From Diphasiastrum complanatum (Eukaryota > Streptophyta > Lycopodiopsida > Lycopodiales > Lycopodiaceae), in assembly GCA_029204225.1 (NCBI GenBank), contig CM055112.1, positions 2,460,346 through 2,511,841 on the forward strand: 51,496 nt of DNA, written 5' to 3'. Shown here piece after piece: positions 41,936 through 51,496 of the stretch (position 1 is the first letter of the stretch; every line of letters begins with the position of its first letter). The position numbers were made by a program, and so were the translations under genes. Under the pieces are notes generated by a model. That model was not told the DNA's origin. It searched no databases and saw only the letters and a program-made list of their open reading frames with translations.

Positions 41936-43006
41936 CTAATCATTTGCAAAGCTTAATCTTACAGTACCTTCATCTTTAATAGCTTGTGTGCTATTGTCAC
42001 CAAGGTGAACATATTTCTTGGTACTGTAAAGTGTATAGGACTTGAAATAGCCAATGAGACTGGTCATGTGTTGAGTGGCTCCGAAATCCAGGAACCAAGA
42101 ACTATCGTCGGATGCTCCTTGATGGCTGGTCATGAAGGCATCATGATCCTTTTCTTGAATAGCTTGTGGATCTTCTGTAGCTGCATTTGCCACTTGATTC
42201 GACTGTCCCTTGCTATTGTTCTTTGATTGCAGTATGTGGCAATCTTGAATTTCGTGGTTGTTTTGCTTGTAGTATCTGCAGAACAACTTCTTCTTCGTCT
42301 GCGGATTCGACTGTTCTTTGTGCTGTGCTGGTTTCTTGTCTGGCTTTGATTGCTTTAGGGCTTTATTCTTCTTCTGCTTAGTCGTGCTCTTGTTGGTGTA
42401 TAATGCGTGAGAATCATTTGAGAGACTTGAGGCTTCGTTTCTCCACATGTCTTCCTGCAACAACATAGTAATGACTCTCAAAAGAGTCAGTTCTGGATGT
42501 GTCATGATGATCATCACCCAGCTGTCATATGAGCTTGGCAAGCTTGTAAGCAGTTGCGTCACTATGTCTTGATCGTCTATGATAGATCCGACAGCAGCCA
42601 TTTGTCTTAGCAGGTTCTTGAATTGATTGATGTGATTCTGCAGGGAATCACCATTCGTCATCTTGAGGGAGTAAAATTTCTTCCTAAGATGTAGCTTGGA
42701 AGCTATATTTTGCACTTCGTATAGTGTGCTCAAGATGTCCTAGACTTCTTTCGATGTCTGTGCCTCGGATACATGGCCGATCTGGGTATCCGTAATGTTG
42801 AGGATGATCAGCGCGAAAGCCTTTCCATCTTTCAGCTTCCATCTTGCAGTTTTTGCATCGTCTACTTCGGGTTTCCCTTCTGCACCTGTAACAATGTCAT
42901 ACAATTCTTTAGCCATTAGTACAGTTTTCATCTTAAATTTACACAGATGGTAATTGGCTCCATCAAGCTTGTCCATGATAGGACTGGCTTTCCCTTGGGA
43001 AGCCAT
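41936..43006 (-). pseudogene. copia gag-protease of the second family, rearranged copy
   Basis: Starts MASQGKASPIMDKLDGANYH (43,006). One stop near 42,739 interrupts Gag, which then continues ILSTLYEVQNIASKLHLRKK and NHINQFKNLLRQMAAVGSII. Zinc knuckle FCRYYKQNNHEIQDC has its second Cys replaced by Tyr. Protease motif FLDFGATQHM has DFGA for DSGA. Both changes should abolish function. It is about as diverged from the copy at 49.1-50.1 kb as expected for two old copies of one family. Confidence 0.8.
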
Positions 43007-43148
43007 GTGGAAGATTAGTCTAAGTGATAGGAAAAACTATTAGTGACTTAAGTATGAAAATCTAGTACTGAATTACAGAACAAGAAGACAATATCTCTAT
43101 CGATTAGTAGAGTCTTGTACTGTGAAAGCTTATCAGGCTACGAACCTG

Positions 43149-43160
43149 GCTCTAATACCA
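43149..43160 (-). other. primer-binding site (variant)
   Basis: Minus strand TGGTATTAGAGC, one change from the usual copia site, directly next to the LTR end at 43,161. Confidence 0.8.
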
Positions 43161-44571
43161 CGTTGGGAAAGTTGAAAGAGGGTGTGAGAAACTAAAATAG
43201 CTCGAAAAGAAGCAAACTCGAAACTCGAATGAGAAACGAACTCGAACAAAAAGTGTTCGTGCGCAATGGAATGGGCTATATTACTCTTTCTCTAAGCATG
43301 ACTACGCCTATTTGAAATGAACAGAATGTTAGTGATAGAAATCACGATCAATCTGATTACGTAGCCAAACGTTAAGCAACAAAAACATTAGAAGGATAAT
43401 TCGTCACGAACAGCTAGACAAATTATTAGTCGTGAATGATTTGTGAAGAGCTAGACTGAGCTCGACTGATAATCAGTCGCGAATTAATGATGAAAGGCAA
43501 GACTAAATATTAGTCGCCAACAGTTAGACTAATAATAATTCACTAAGAACAGATTACCAAATTGAGCAATATGAGAGTCAAACAGAATGTAGAAAAGCAT
43601 AACAATATTGACACAAATCTAAACGCAGAACAAGATAGAGCTGTTATCAGATTAAGTATAGCAAAATATACATGTCAATAACGTTGTTGAGCATGAGACA
43701 ATAGCGGACAAAACCACGTGCTCTACAAAGCTAATCCAATCTGTAAGAAGAAATAAACCTATATTTGACAATACAAAAGAATCAATGTGCAAGGCATCTA
43801 ATTCGTCTATCTCTGATAAGCTCCTATTGCTATTATTTCCACACACACTACAGAATATGCAAATAATATTCAATATATATACACAATTTTACAGGTGTGC
43901 AGATGACGAAAGTACAAAGTGGATGTGCTGTCTGTAGGAGATAATGGGTGGCTGTTGTCGTTGTCAAATCTGTTAGCACAGTTGCATGAGATGAGCGTGA
44001 AAAGGCAGCGACGTTAGCGTTTGCTGAAATGAACATTGGTGAAGATGCGAAAAATGCGACACTCTGACAAATGTCTTAAGATTTTATTTACAGGGTGCCT
44101 TCGCTTTTCCTAGGGCACCTTCGACATTTTGCAAGGCAATGTCGTCTTTTTTGCCTATCACAAATCACGTGTAAAAACACAGTGTCGTGTTTTTCGCGTT
44201 TTTCGCCTGTGAAAAATTACTTGTATTTATGTAGACAGTCAAGTTTTTCACCTGTCTTATTTTACATGTAAATATGCAGACTGTGCGACACATGAGTAAA
44301 AATGCAGCATGAATGGAGGCAGATTAAAATAAGATTTAGGAGAGTAGAGATAAATCCAGCACAAATCACGTGTAAAAATACAGTGTCGCATTTTTCGCCT
44401 TTTTTGCCTGTGGAAATTTACTTGTATTTATGTAGACAGTCACGTTTTATTCGTCTGTCTTATTTTACATGTAAATATGCAGACTGTGCGACAACATTAG
44501 TAAAAATACAGCGACATGAATGGATGCAGATTAACATAGGATTTAGGAGAGTAAAGGAGATAAATCCAACA
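43161..44571 (-). repeat. LTR of the second copia family, flanked by internal sequence on both sides
   Basis: About 1.41 kb; minus strand TGTTGGATTTA (44,571) to CCCAACG (43,161; intact copies would end CCAACA). Homologous to 50,448-51,496. TATA-like TATATATA near 43,878. Downstream lies PBS and gag; upstream lie a G-run and RNase H. Contains a 201-bp tandem duplication. Confidence 0.8.
44159..44560. repeat. 201-bp tandem duplication inside the LTR
   Basis: CACAAATCACGTGTAAAAA... starts at 44,159 and again at 44,360, and both copies run to a GATAAATCCA word. The corresponding LTR at the window end shows one copy of the shared part before the sequence ends. Confidence 0.85.
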
Positions 44572-44588
44572 CCCCCCCCCCCCCCCCC
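44572..44588 (-). other. poly-G polypurine tract (17 G on minus strand)
   Basis: Seventeen C on the plus strand, directly upstream (minus strand) of the LTR start TGTTGG. In position it is the polypurine tract of the element whose RNase H lies at 44.6-45.4 kb. Confidence 0.7.
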
Positions 44589-45420
44589 TTAATTTGAATC
44601 CGTGAATGCCTTGATCTTCAAACTAAGCAATGCACAACACTTGTTGTGTGCATTAACACTTAATGTCTTCGTGAATATATTTGCAACCATGTCCTATGTT
44701 CTATAGTACGTTAAGCTCACCTCCTTGTTGAGAACCTTGCCCCTGATGTAGTGATATCTGATTTCAATGTGCTTACTCCTAGAGTGAAATCTAGGGCTGG
44801 CCGATAAGGCTATTCATAGCACTTTGAGTATCACAAAATAAAATTGTGGAGTTGTACTGATACAAATTGATGTCTGACAGTAAATTTCTCAACCAAAATG
44901 CTTCTTTAATAGATTGAGAAGCAGCAATCTCTTCTGCTTCTATAGAAGAAAGAGCGATAGAGGTTTGCTTATGACTGTTCCATGAGATAGGACTGTCGTT
45001 GAAGAAGAATGTAAATCCATATGTGGACTTACGATTGTCTACATCTGCTCTTCAGCTTGCATCAGAATATCCACTGAGCTGATGAAAATGTCGTTGCTGA
45101 CTTTTCCATAGCAGATGCACTGGTCCACGGTAGCTCGAATATACCTCATGACTCTTATGAGAGTCTTCCAATGGGTAATGCCAAGATTAGCCATATATTG
45201 GCTGAGTGAGCTTACTTGCGAAAGAGATGTCAGGTCTTATACAGACCATTGCATGCATGAGAGATCCAAGTATCGATTGATAAGGATACTCTCTCATCTG
45301 CTCCTCTTCCTGCTTGGTCTGGGGACATTAGTCTTTGACAAATGCAAGCCTAGATCCATCGATGAGTGAGTTAATTTACAATTCATTAGATTGTATCTAT
45401 CAAGAACGTTGTCATGAGAT
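44589..45420 (-). pseudogene. copia RNase H and RT 3' end, rearranged copy
   Basis: Homologous over its length to 46,240-46,960: LMNCKLTHSSMD, then the TRPDIS-equivalent region, SGYSDASxxAD-like RNase H start, ILFCDTQSA-like and MVANIFTKTLSVNAHNKCCA. Frames are broken by many indels. It starts abruptly within RT at 45,420 next to the plus-strand LTR. Confidence 0.65.
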
Positions 45421-45424
45421 TAGG

Positions 45425-46001
45425 TGTCAAAACCCATATGTAGAGGTCTGCGCACACTGGAATAAGCTGAGGAAGTCGAATTTGCACTTCTGAAGAGTTT
45501 TTCCTAATTCTCTACATACAAGAAAAATGGACCAAAAGTGCTCAAAATAGAAGGTTTTGTCCAAGTGTCAATTTTGCATGATGAATCATCACATGACAAA
45601 GCACCCTCACACATGTGAGATTAGTACCATGAGCTCTCATTTTTTGTATATATAGAGCCACATTTGGCTATAATTAGTAAGCAACACCAATCTTGGTTTT
45701 GGAGGCAATTCTTGTCAATTTCATAATTTGTCTTGATTTTTTTTTATAGTTTTGAGTTCCTATCATATTGTACTTTGATTTCAGGCTGAAGTCCATACTC
45801 TGACAGGTTTTCACACATGTGAAACCAGCAAGTAGAATTCTCTTTCATTTATAATTGTTCTTGTTAGATTTTCTCATCTAAATTTGATCTAGATTGATCT
45901 AAAACTTGTGTAGATTGATAGATCAATTGTATCTAACATCCAATCACTCTTGTGGATCATTTTAGGATCCATTCTTGGTCGAATTTTGTAGATTTTCTAC
46001 A
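45425..46001 (+). repeat. plus-strand copia LTR
   Basis: Begins about TGTCAAAACCC and ends TTTTCTACA directly before TGGTATCAGATC. Contains TATATATAG (45,647), CACACATGTG twice (45,608-45,617 and 45,812-45,821) and GAAACCAGC after the second, as at 552 in the first fragment. Confidence 0.7.
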
Positions 46002-46095
46002 TGGTATCAGATCCAAGTACAAGAGGATTTATGAAGATTTGATGGGGGTGATCCAAAACTAAGCCCAAATTAGCAAGTTTTTGGAAACTAGCTGA
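46002..46095 (+). other. primer-binding site and start of leader, truncated
   Basis: TGGTATCAGATC (46,002-46,013) and about 80 bp of leader. Then the sequence passes directly into inverted LTR sequence of the second copia family. No gag follows. Confidence 0.7.
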
Positions 46096-46240
46096 TTTTG
46101 ATACGGCGAGTCAGGATGCCTTTGCTTTTAGAACACCTTTGACATTCTGTAAGATAGTGTCCCCTTTTCTTCGTCTGTGCGAATTTGCGTGTAAATATGC
46201 AGACTGCGCAACAACGTTAGTAAATATGCAGCATGAATGG
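46096..46240 (-). repeat. partial 3' LTR of the long second-family copy
   Basis: Matches 51,355-51,482 (GGGCACCTTT, GCGAATTTGCGTGTAAATAT, TATGCAGCATGAATGGAG). Joined directly to the RNase H end at about 46,240, so the purine tract and LTR start are deleted. Confidence 0.75.
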
Positions 46241-46860
46241 AGCAGACTGAGCAATGCACAAAATTTGTTGTGTGCATTAACACTGAGTGCTTTCGTGAAG
46301 ATGTCTACAACCATGTCCTGCATTCTATAGTACGTTAAGCTCACCTCTCTGTCGAGAACATTGCTTCTGATGTAGTGATATCTGATCTCAATGTGCATAC
46401 TCCTAGAATGAAATCTAGGGTTGGCCAATAAGGCAATAGCACTTTGGTTATCACAAAACAAAATTGTAGGGCTGTACTGATACAGATTGATGTCTGACAA
46501 CAAATTTCTCAACCAAAACGCTTTCTTAATAGATTGAGAAGCAGCAATGTAAGTGCGATAGAGGTTTGCTTATGACTGTTCTACAAAATAGGACCGCTGT
46601 TGAAGAAGAATGTAATTCCAGATGTGGACTTACGATTGTCTGCATCTCCTCCCCAGCTTGCATCAGAATAACCACTGAGGTGGTAGCTCGAATATACCTC
46701 ATGACTCGAATAAGAGCCTTCCAATGGGTAATGCCAAGATTAGCCATGTATTGGGTGAGTGAGCTAACATCAAAAGAGATATCTGGTCTTGTACAGACCA
46801 TTGCGTACATGAGAGATCCTAGTATCGATTGATACAGATACTCTCTCATTTGCGCCTCTT
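46241..46860 (-). pseudogene. copia RNase H of the long second-family copy
   Basis: ILGSLMYAMVCTRPDISFDV and THWKALIRVMRYI lead into the RNase H domain, which is frameshifted near 46,680 and 46,520. It ends with YSPTILFCDNQSAIALLANP, RFHSRSMHIEIRYHYIRSNV and MVVDIFTKALSVNAHNKFCA. The last residues read into LTR sequence because the normal stop is deleted. Confidence 0.8.
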
Positions 46861-46861
46861 C

Positions 46862-47892
46862 CTACTTGGTCTGAAGACATTGGTCCTTTGACAAATGTAG
46901 GCCTGGATCCATTGGTGAGTGAGCCAATTTACAATTCATCAAATTGTATCTGTTAAGAACATTATGAAGATACCTTTGTTGAGTGATGTAAATCGATCGA
47001 TTTGTTCTGTCTCTATGGATTTGAATTCCTAGACAGAAGTGAGCTTCGCCTAGATCAATCATGTCAAATTCTAAGAACAATATCTGTTTTGAATCCTTAA
47101 CCATATTGGTATCGTTGTTGAAGAGCAACATATCATCCAGGTACAAGGTGATAATAATGAAGGATTGCTGCACTAACTTTGAATAAACGATGCAATCAGC
47201 AGTGCTTGGTTTGAATCCTTGTTCAATGAGAAATGTGTTTTGAAACCAAGCCCTGGTAGACTGTTTCAAGCCGTATAGTGCTTTGTGGAGTTTACAGACA
47301 CGATTCTTCATCCCTTTCATAATGTATCCTTTGGGCTGGATCATGTAGATATCTTCTTGTATAACTCCATTCAGATAGGCCGTTTGTACATCAAGTTGAT
47401 GTACTTCGAGATCGGTAAGCTGCAACATAAGATAAGAGCATTTCAGATTGACGACTGTTTGACGACCGGACTAAAAGTCTCACTGTAGTCGACATTCAAG
47501 ATCTAGGTGAATCCTTGTGCTACCAGTCTAGCCTTCCTTCGATCAATTGCTCCGTTGGCATTATATTTGATCTTAAAGATCCATTTGCAATTAATGATAT
47601 TGCAGCCAATAGGAGCTTCGACTAATGACCATGCCTGATTCTTGATCAGAGAGGAATACTCTCTGTCCATGGCTTCTCTCCAAAGATCATAGTCTGGTTG
47701 GCTAAGTGCCTCTTCGATTGTCATCGGTTCTTGCATTGAGAGATAGGCAGAAGAGTATACCTTGTGGGCTGTGTGCACACTCGGCTTGATCTTCTGGGAG
47801 GATTCGACTGATGAACCGCTCCTGGGACTTGTTGCTGGGTAGCAACAACATCTTCGTCTGATTCGTTGTCTCGGAGTGGGTCGACAATACAT
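46862..47892 (-). pseudogene. copia reverse transcriptase, second family
   Basis: N-terminal part: EALSQPDYDLWREAMDREYS, NCKWIFKIKYNANGAIDRRK, ARLVAQGFT, then a stop near 47,503 and a frameshift. The rest is largely open: HQLDVQTAYLNG (first catalytic Asp), MIQPKGYIMKGMKNRVCKLH, ALYGLKQSTRAWF and YLDD (ITLYLDDMLLF). The YLDD form differs from YVDD in the 26.6-kb element. Catalytic residues are intact, but the frame is broken at least twice. Confidence 0.8.
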
Positions 47893-49092
47893 ACGTCTGA
47901 GCCAAAAGCTCGGACTGTCGTGTCAATGGCAGGTGATGAAGGTACTTCTTGAGCAACATCCTTGTCTTTGAGGTCGACAAACTGATCCTCGATAAAGACT
48001 ATATCCCGACTATACAAGATTTGCTGGGTATCAGGATCGTACAGCTTGTAAGTGTTATCAGATGAAGTATATCTGATCAGGATGGTCTTGAGACCTTGGA
48101 AGTCCAATTTCTTCCTTGTGTCCTTTGGGATTTGCACATAGGCAATGCACCCAAACACTCTTAGGTTCTTCAAAGAAGGCTTAGAGCCTGTCCACACCTC
48201 GTGGGGTGTCTTGTCTGAGAGGGCCTTGGTTGAAAATCTGTTCTGGATGTAAGCTGCACTGGAGACAGCTTCAGCCTAGAATCTCTTGGGCAACGATACA
48301 TGCGATAGCATACATTTAGCATATTCGACCAGAGTACGATTCTTTCTCTCAGCTAAGCCATTAGACTAAGGATTGTAAGGAGTGATGAATTGCTGCTCAA
48401 TGTCTTGGCTTTGGCAGTACTCCTTAAACTCGACAGAGATATATTCTCCACTATTGTCTGACCTTAGGGCCTTGATCGTCCTTCCAGTCTCCTTTTCTGC
48501 ACGCTCCTTGAAGATTCTGAAGCAGTTGAAGGCTTCTAATTTCTTCTTTATGAAGTACACCATATTTCTTCTGGAGAATTTGTCAATAAAGGTTATAAAA
48601 TACTTGGCGTCCTTCAGCGAAGGATTTCTCATTGGGCCACAAATATCTGAATGTACAACATCTAGCAATCCTCTAGCAACATGCTGATGGCTTGACTTAA
48701 ATGGTTTCTTAGTCTGTTTACTAACTAGACAGTCTTGACAGATAGGTAGCTTGACCTTTTCGCAAGGATAGTCGAGATTAAGAACAATAGATTGTTTAGA
48801 CATTTGTTGTACATCAGCATGATTTAAATGACCAAGTCTATAATGCCAAAGTAAACCTTTATTTGAATGAATTGAAGTACTGAGAGCTTGACTAGAGGCA
48901 AAAAAACAATGACTCAACTTATACAAGTATCCATGCCTCTTTTCGAGTGCTAGGATCTTGCCTGTCCTATCAACTACTTTACACTGATCACATTCAAACT
49001 CTACTCTATGTTCTAAATCTGTGATTCTGCTTACAGAGAGCAGATTTGTAGATAACTTTGGTACATACATGACTTTAGAGAGTAGCTTAGAC
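47721..49092 (-). pseudogene. copia integrase, second family, near complete
   Basis: From high to low: VMYVPKLSTNLLSVSRI (end of protease domain), HYRLGHLNHADVQQMSK and CQDCLVSKQTKKPF (zinc-binding part), VVHSDICGPMRNPSLKDAKY (first Asp), LRSDNSGEYIS (second Asp), a stop near 48,368, NGLAERKNRTLVEYAKCM (Glu), TPHEVWTGSKPSLKNLRVFG, and YDPDTQQILYSRDIVF. The DDE residues are present, with stops near 48,368 and 48,277. Confidence 0.8.
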
Positions 49093-49580
49093 TAATCATT
49101 TGCAAAGCATAATCTTACAATGCCTTCGTCTTTAATAGCTTGTGTGGTATTGTCGCCAAGGTGAACAAATCTCTGAATACTGTAAGGTATATAGGACTCG
49201 AAACAGCCAATGAGACTAGTCATGTGCTGAGTGGCTCCGGAATCCAAGAACCAAGAACTGTCGCCAGATGCTCCTTGATGATTGGTCACGAAAGCATCAT
49301 GATCCACTTCTTGAATAGGCTGTGGAGCTTCTACAGCTGCATTTGCCACTTGATTCGACTGCCCTTTGCTTTTGTTCTTCGCTTGAAGTATTCAGCAGTC
49401 TTGTATTTCGTGGTTGTTTCATTTGCAGTATCTATAGAACAGCTTCTTCTTTGTCTGCGAATTTGATTGTTCCTTGTGTTGAGCTGGTTTCTGGTTTGGC
49501 TTTGATTGCTTCAGGCCTCTCTTCTTCTTCTGCTTTGTTGTGCTCTTGTTGGTGTACAAGCCTGTGAGAATTAGCTGAGG
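49093..49580 (-). pseudogene. copia Gag tail, knuckle and protease, second family
   Basis: Knuckle region RYCK-stop-NNHEIQDC (damaged near 49,420), then VANAAVEAPQPIQEVDHDAF and protease motif FLDSGATQHMTSLIG with intact DSGA. Ends LCFAND and a stop near 49,090 before the integrase part. Confidence 0.75.
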
Positions 49581-49584
49581 AACT

Positions 49585-50131
49585 TCAGGCTTCATTCCTT
49601 TGTGTGTCTTCCTGCAACAACATAGTAATGACTCTCGAAAGAGTCAATTCTGGATGAGTCATGATGATCATCACCCAGTTGTCATAAGAACTTGGCAAGC
49701 TTGTAAGCAGTTGCATCATTGCATCTTGATCGTCTATGATAGATCCGACAATGGCCATTTGTCTTAGCAGGTTCATGAATTGATTCATGTGATTTTGCAG
49801 AGAATCACCATTCGTCATCTTTAAGGAGTAGAATTTCTTCCTGAGATGTAGCTTGGAAGCTATATCTCGCACTTTGTATAGTGTGCTCAAGATGTCCCAG
49901 ACTTCTTGTGCTATCCGTGATGTTGAGGATGATCAGCGCGAATGCTTTTCCATCCTTCAACTTCCATCTGGCGATTGTCGCGTCGTTCGCTTCAGGTTTT
50001 TCTTTTGCACCTGTAAGAACGTTGTACAATTCTTTTGCCATTAGTATAGTTTTCATCTTAAATTTCCACATATGGTAATTGGCTCCATCAAGCTTGTCCA
50101 TAATAGGACTGGCTTTCCCTTGGGAATCCAT
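49585..50131 (-). pseudogene. copia Gag, second family
   Basis: MDSQGKASPIMDKLDGANYH and MWKFKMKTILMAKELYNVLT; a deletion of about 35 bp near 49,910 shifts the frame. Then STLYKVRDIASKLHLRKKFY and NHMNQFMNLLRQMA to QEDTQRNEA, stop. The copy at 42-43 kb lacks this deletion but has other damage. Confidence 0.8.
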
Positions 50132-50435
50132 GTGAAAGATTTAGTCTGAGTGATAGGAGAAACTATCAGTGACTTAAGTATGAAAATCTGATACTGCACT
50201 CCATTTACCATGAAAACAAAATTAATTTAGACCAACTGCTTCTCAGTCTAGTGCCTGATTGCAGTTTGTGACAATGTTTCTTACAGACTGCCGCAATGGC
50301 CTCATCAACTTCTTGCATGTAAGGACCTACAATCTTAAACACCACATGATATTACAGATCCTTGAACAAGAAAACAATTACTCTATCGGCTAGTAGAGTC
50401 TTGTACTGTGGAAGTTTATCAAGCTATGAAAAATA
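50132..50435 (-). other. leader of the second-family copy
   Basis: Non-coding 300 bp between PBS and gag. It is longer than the equivalent at 43,007-43,148 because it holds an extra segment at about 50,200-50,350 not seen there. Confidence 0.5.
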
Positions 50436-50447
50436 GCTCTGATACCA
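50436..50447 (-). other. primer-binding site, second-family copy
   Basis: Minus strand TGGTATCAGAGC, exact standard copia form, adjacent to the LTR end TCTCCAACA. Confidence 0.9.
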
Positions 50448-51496
50448 TGTTGGAGAGAGGGAGATGAACGAGTTGAGAAAAAGGTGTCATATGTTAGAAA
50501 TGAAAAATAAGCTCAAAGAGGTAAGACAAACACGAACGAGAAACGAACTCGAACAAGAAACGGACGAGAAACGAACTTGAAAAGCTATATGACTCTCTCC
50601 GTAAGCATGACTATGCCTATCAAAATAAACAAAACGTAGTGATGGGAATCACAATCGTTCTTGATTACGTAGCCAAACTTTAATAAATGAATGAAGCTCC
50701 AGAAAAATGGTTTGTCGCGAATAGTAAGACAAACTATTTGTCACGAATGATTCGCGAAGAGTTAGACGGTGCTTGACTGATAATTAGTCGTGAATGATTC
50801 GCGAAGACAAGACTAAATGTTAGTCATCTATTACCAGAAGAACAACTAGAAAGATCAGACAGAATGGATGATAAGCATAGCAATATTAACAATAGGATCT
50901 AAATGCAGAACAAAGAACTGTATCAGATTAAGTATATCATGTATACATGTCAATAATGCGGTAGAGCACAAGACAATAGCAAACGAAACCTCGTGCCCTA
51001 CGAAGCTTATAGAATCTATAAAGGAATAAAATCTTATTGTTGACAATAAGAATCAATGCTCAAGACATCTACTTCGTCTCAGTTCATCAACTCATCAAAC
51101 TCATTAATCCTGAATACGCAAATGGTATCCAATATATATACATTATATTATAGGTGTGCAGATGTGGATGGATGTGTTGTCTATAAGAGATCATGGGTGG
51201 CTGCCAGTGGGTGGTAGTCCAATCTATTAGCGCAGCTGCATGGGGTGATCGTGGAAAGGGTGCGACAGTCAGTCAATGCTAAAGTGATCGTCGGTGATGA
51301 CAATGCAAAAAGTGCATCACTCGTACGAGTAGTCATAAAATTATGATTTACAGGGTGCCTTTGTTTTTTAGGGCACCTTTGGCATTCTATAAGATAATGT
51401 CCCATTTTCTTTGTCTATGCGAATTTGCGTGTAAATATGCAGACTGCATTGACAACGTTAGTAAATATGCAGCATGAATGGAGGTAGATTAAAATG
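50448..51496 (-). repeat. 5' LTR of the second-family copy, cut by window end
   Basis: The minus-strand LTR ends TCCAACA, the inverse of the family's start TGTTGGA. Homologous to 43,161-44,330. Contains TATATATA near 51,135 and several TTCGCGAA/TCGTGAATGATT words between 50,715 and 50,810. At least 1,049 bp are in view. Confidence 0.85.

Overview
The window looks like nuclear DNA of a land plant with a repeat-rich genome. It is built almost entirely of nested Ty1/copia LTR retrotransposons. Their primer-binding sites are variants of TGGTATCAGAGC, the sequence complementary to the 3' end of plant initiator tRNA-Met. The DNA is AT-rich with long (GA)n/(CT)n tracts. I see no rRNA or tRNA gene and no intact ordinary host gene. 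A weak Penelope-like reverse transcriptase remnant would fit a fern, lycophyte or gymnosperm, but the species cannot be fixed from this window.

Layout. 1-600 is an LTR-like fragment. 1.96-3.96 kb is a TTCGCGAA-rich block whose two ends are inverted copies of each other. 4.27-4.39 kb is a (GA)n tract. 4.5-7.1 kb and 7.57-9.75 kb are two broken minus-strand copia copies. 10.2-21.3 kb is a minus-strand copia copy whose gag is split by an insertion of about 9.8 kb. That insertion (about 10,606-20,426) has 36-37 bp terminal inverted repeats rich in GGCGAGCA, an 8-10 bp target duplication and SWIM zinc-finger gene remains, so I read it as a giant Mutator-like element. It carries a plus-strand copia remnant, splice-site-bearing sequence and a roughly 350-bp tandem array of about ten units. 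20.7-21.3 kb is an LTR with pol 3' sequence on one side and gag on the other. 21.8-24.0 kb is a decayed minus-strand copia pol.

24.7-33.5 kb is an unrecognised plus-strand gene (N-terminal domain, acidic linker, coiled coil, C-terminal domain) ending at a purine tract and a new LTR start. It is therefore probably an accessory gene of another LTR element. It is cut by the one intact transposon of the window, a 5,861-bp copia element (25,321-31,181) with 653-bp LTRs that look identical, 5-bp duplications TTGTG and one uninterrupted 1,316-residue Gag-Pol frame. 33.5-35.5 kb holds two partial LTRs and the possible Penelope-like remnant. 35.9-36.7 kb plus 40.3-41.1 kb may be low-copy host sequence with a promoter-like start. 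It is split by a 3.6-kb deletion-derivative copia element (36,731-40,332, duplications GTATG) in which gag is fused to the 3' half of RT.

41.6-51.5 kb belongs to a second copia family with LTRs over 1 kb, on the minus strand. It has one long degenerate copy (46.1-51.5 kb, leaving the window inside its LTR) and one rearranged copy (41.6-45.4 kb) in which a single LTR sits between RNase H on one side and gag on the other. A plus-strand LTR with its PBS (45.4-46.1 kb) lies between them.

Only the element at 25.3-31.2 kb looks capable of autonomous transposition. The other genes are fossils whose order records successive insertion, deletion, recombination and possibly re-integration of circular DNA.
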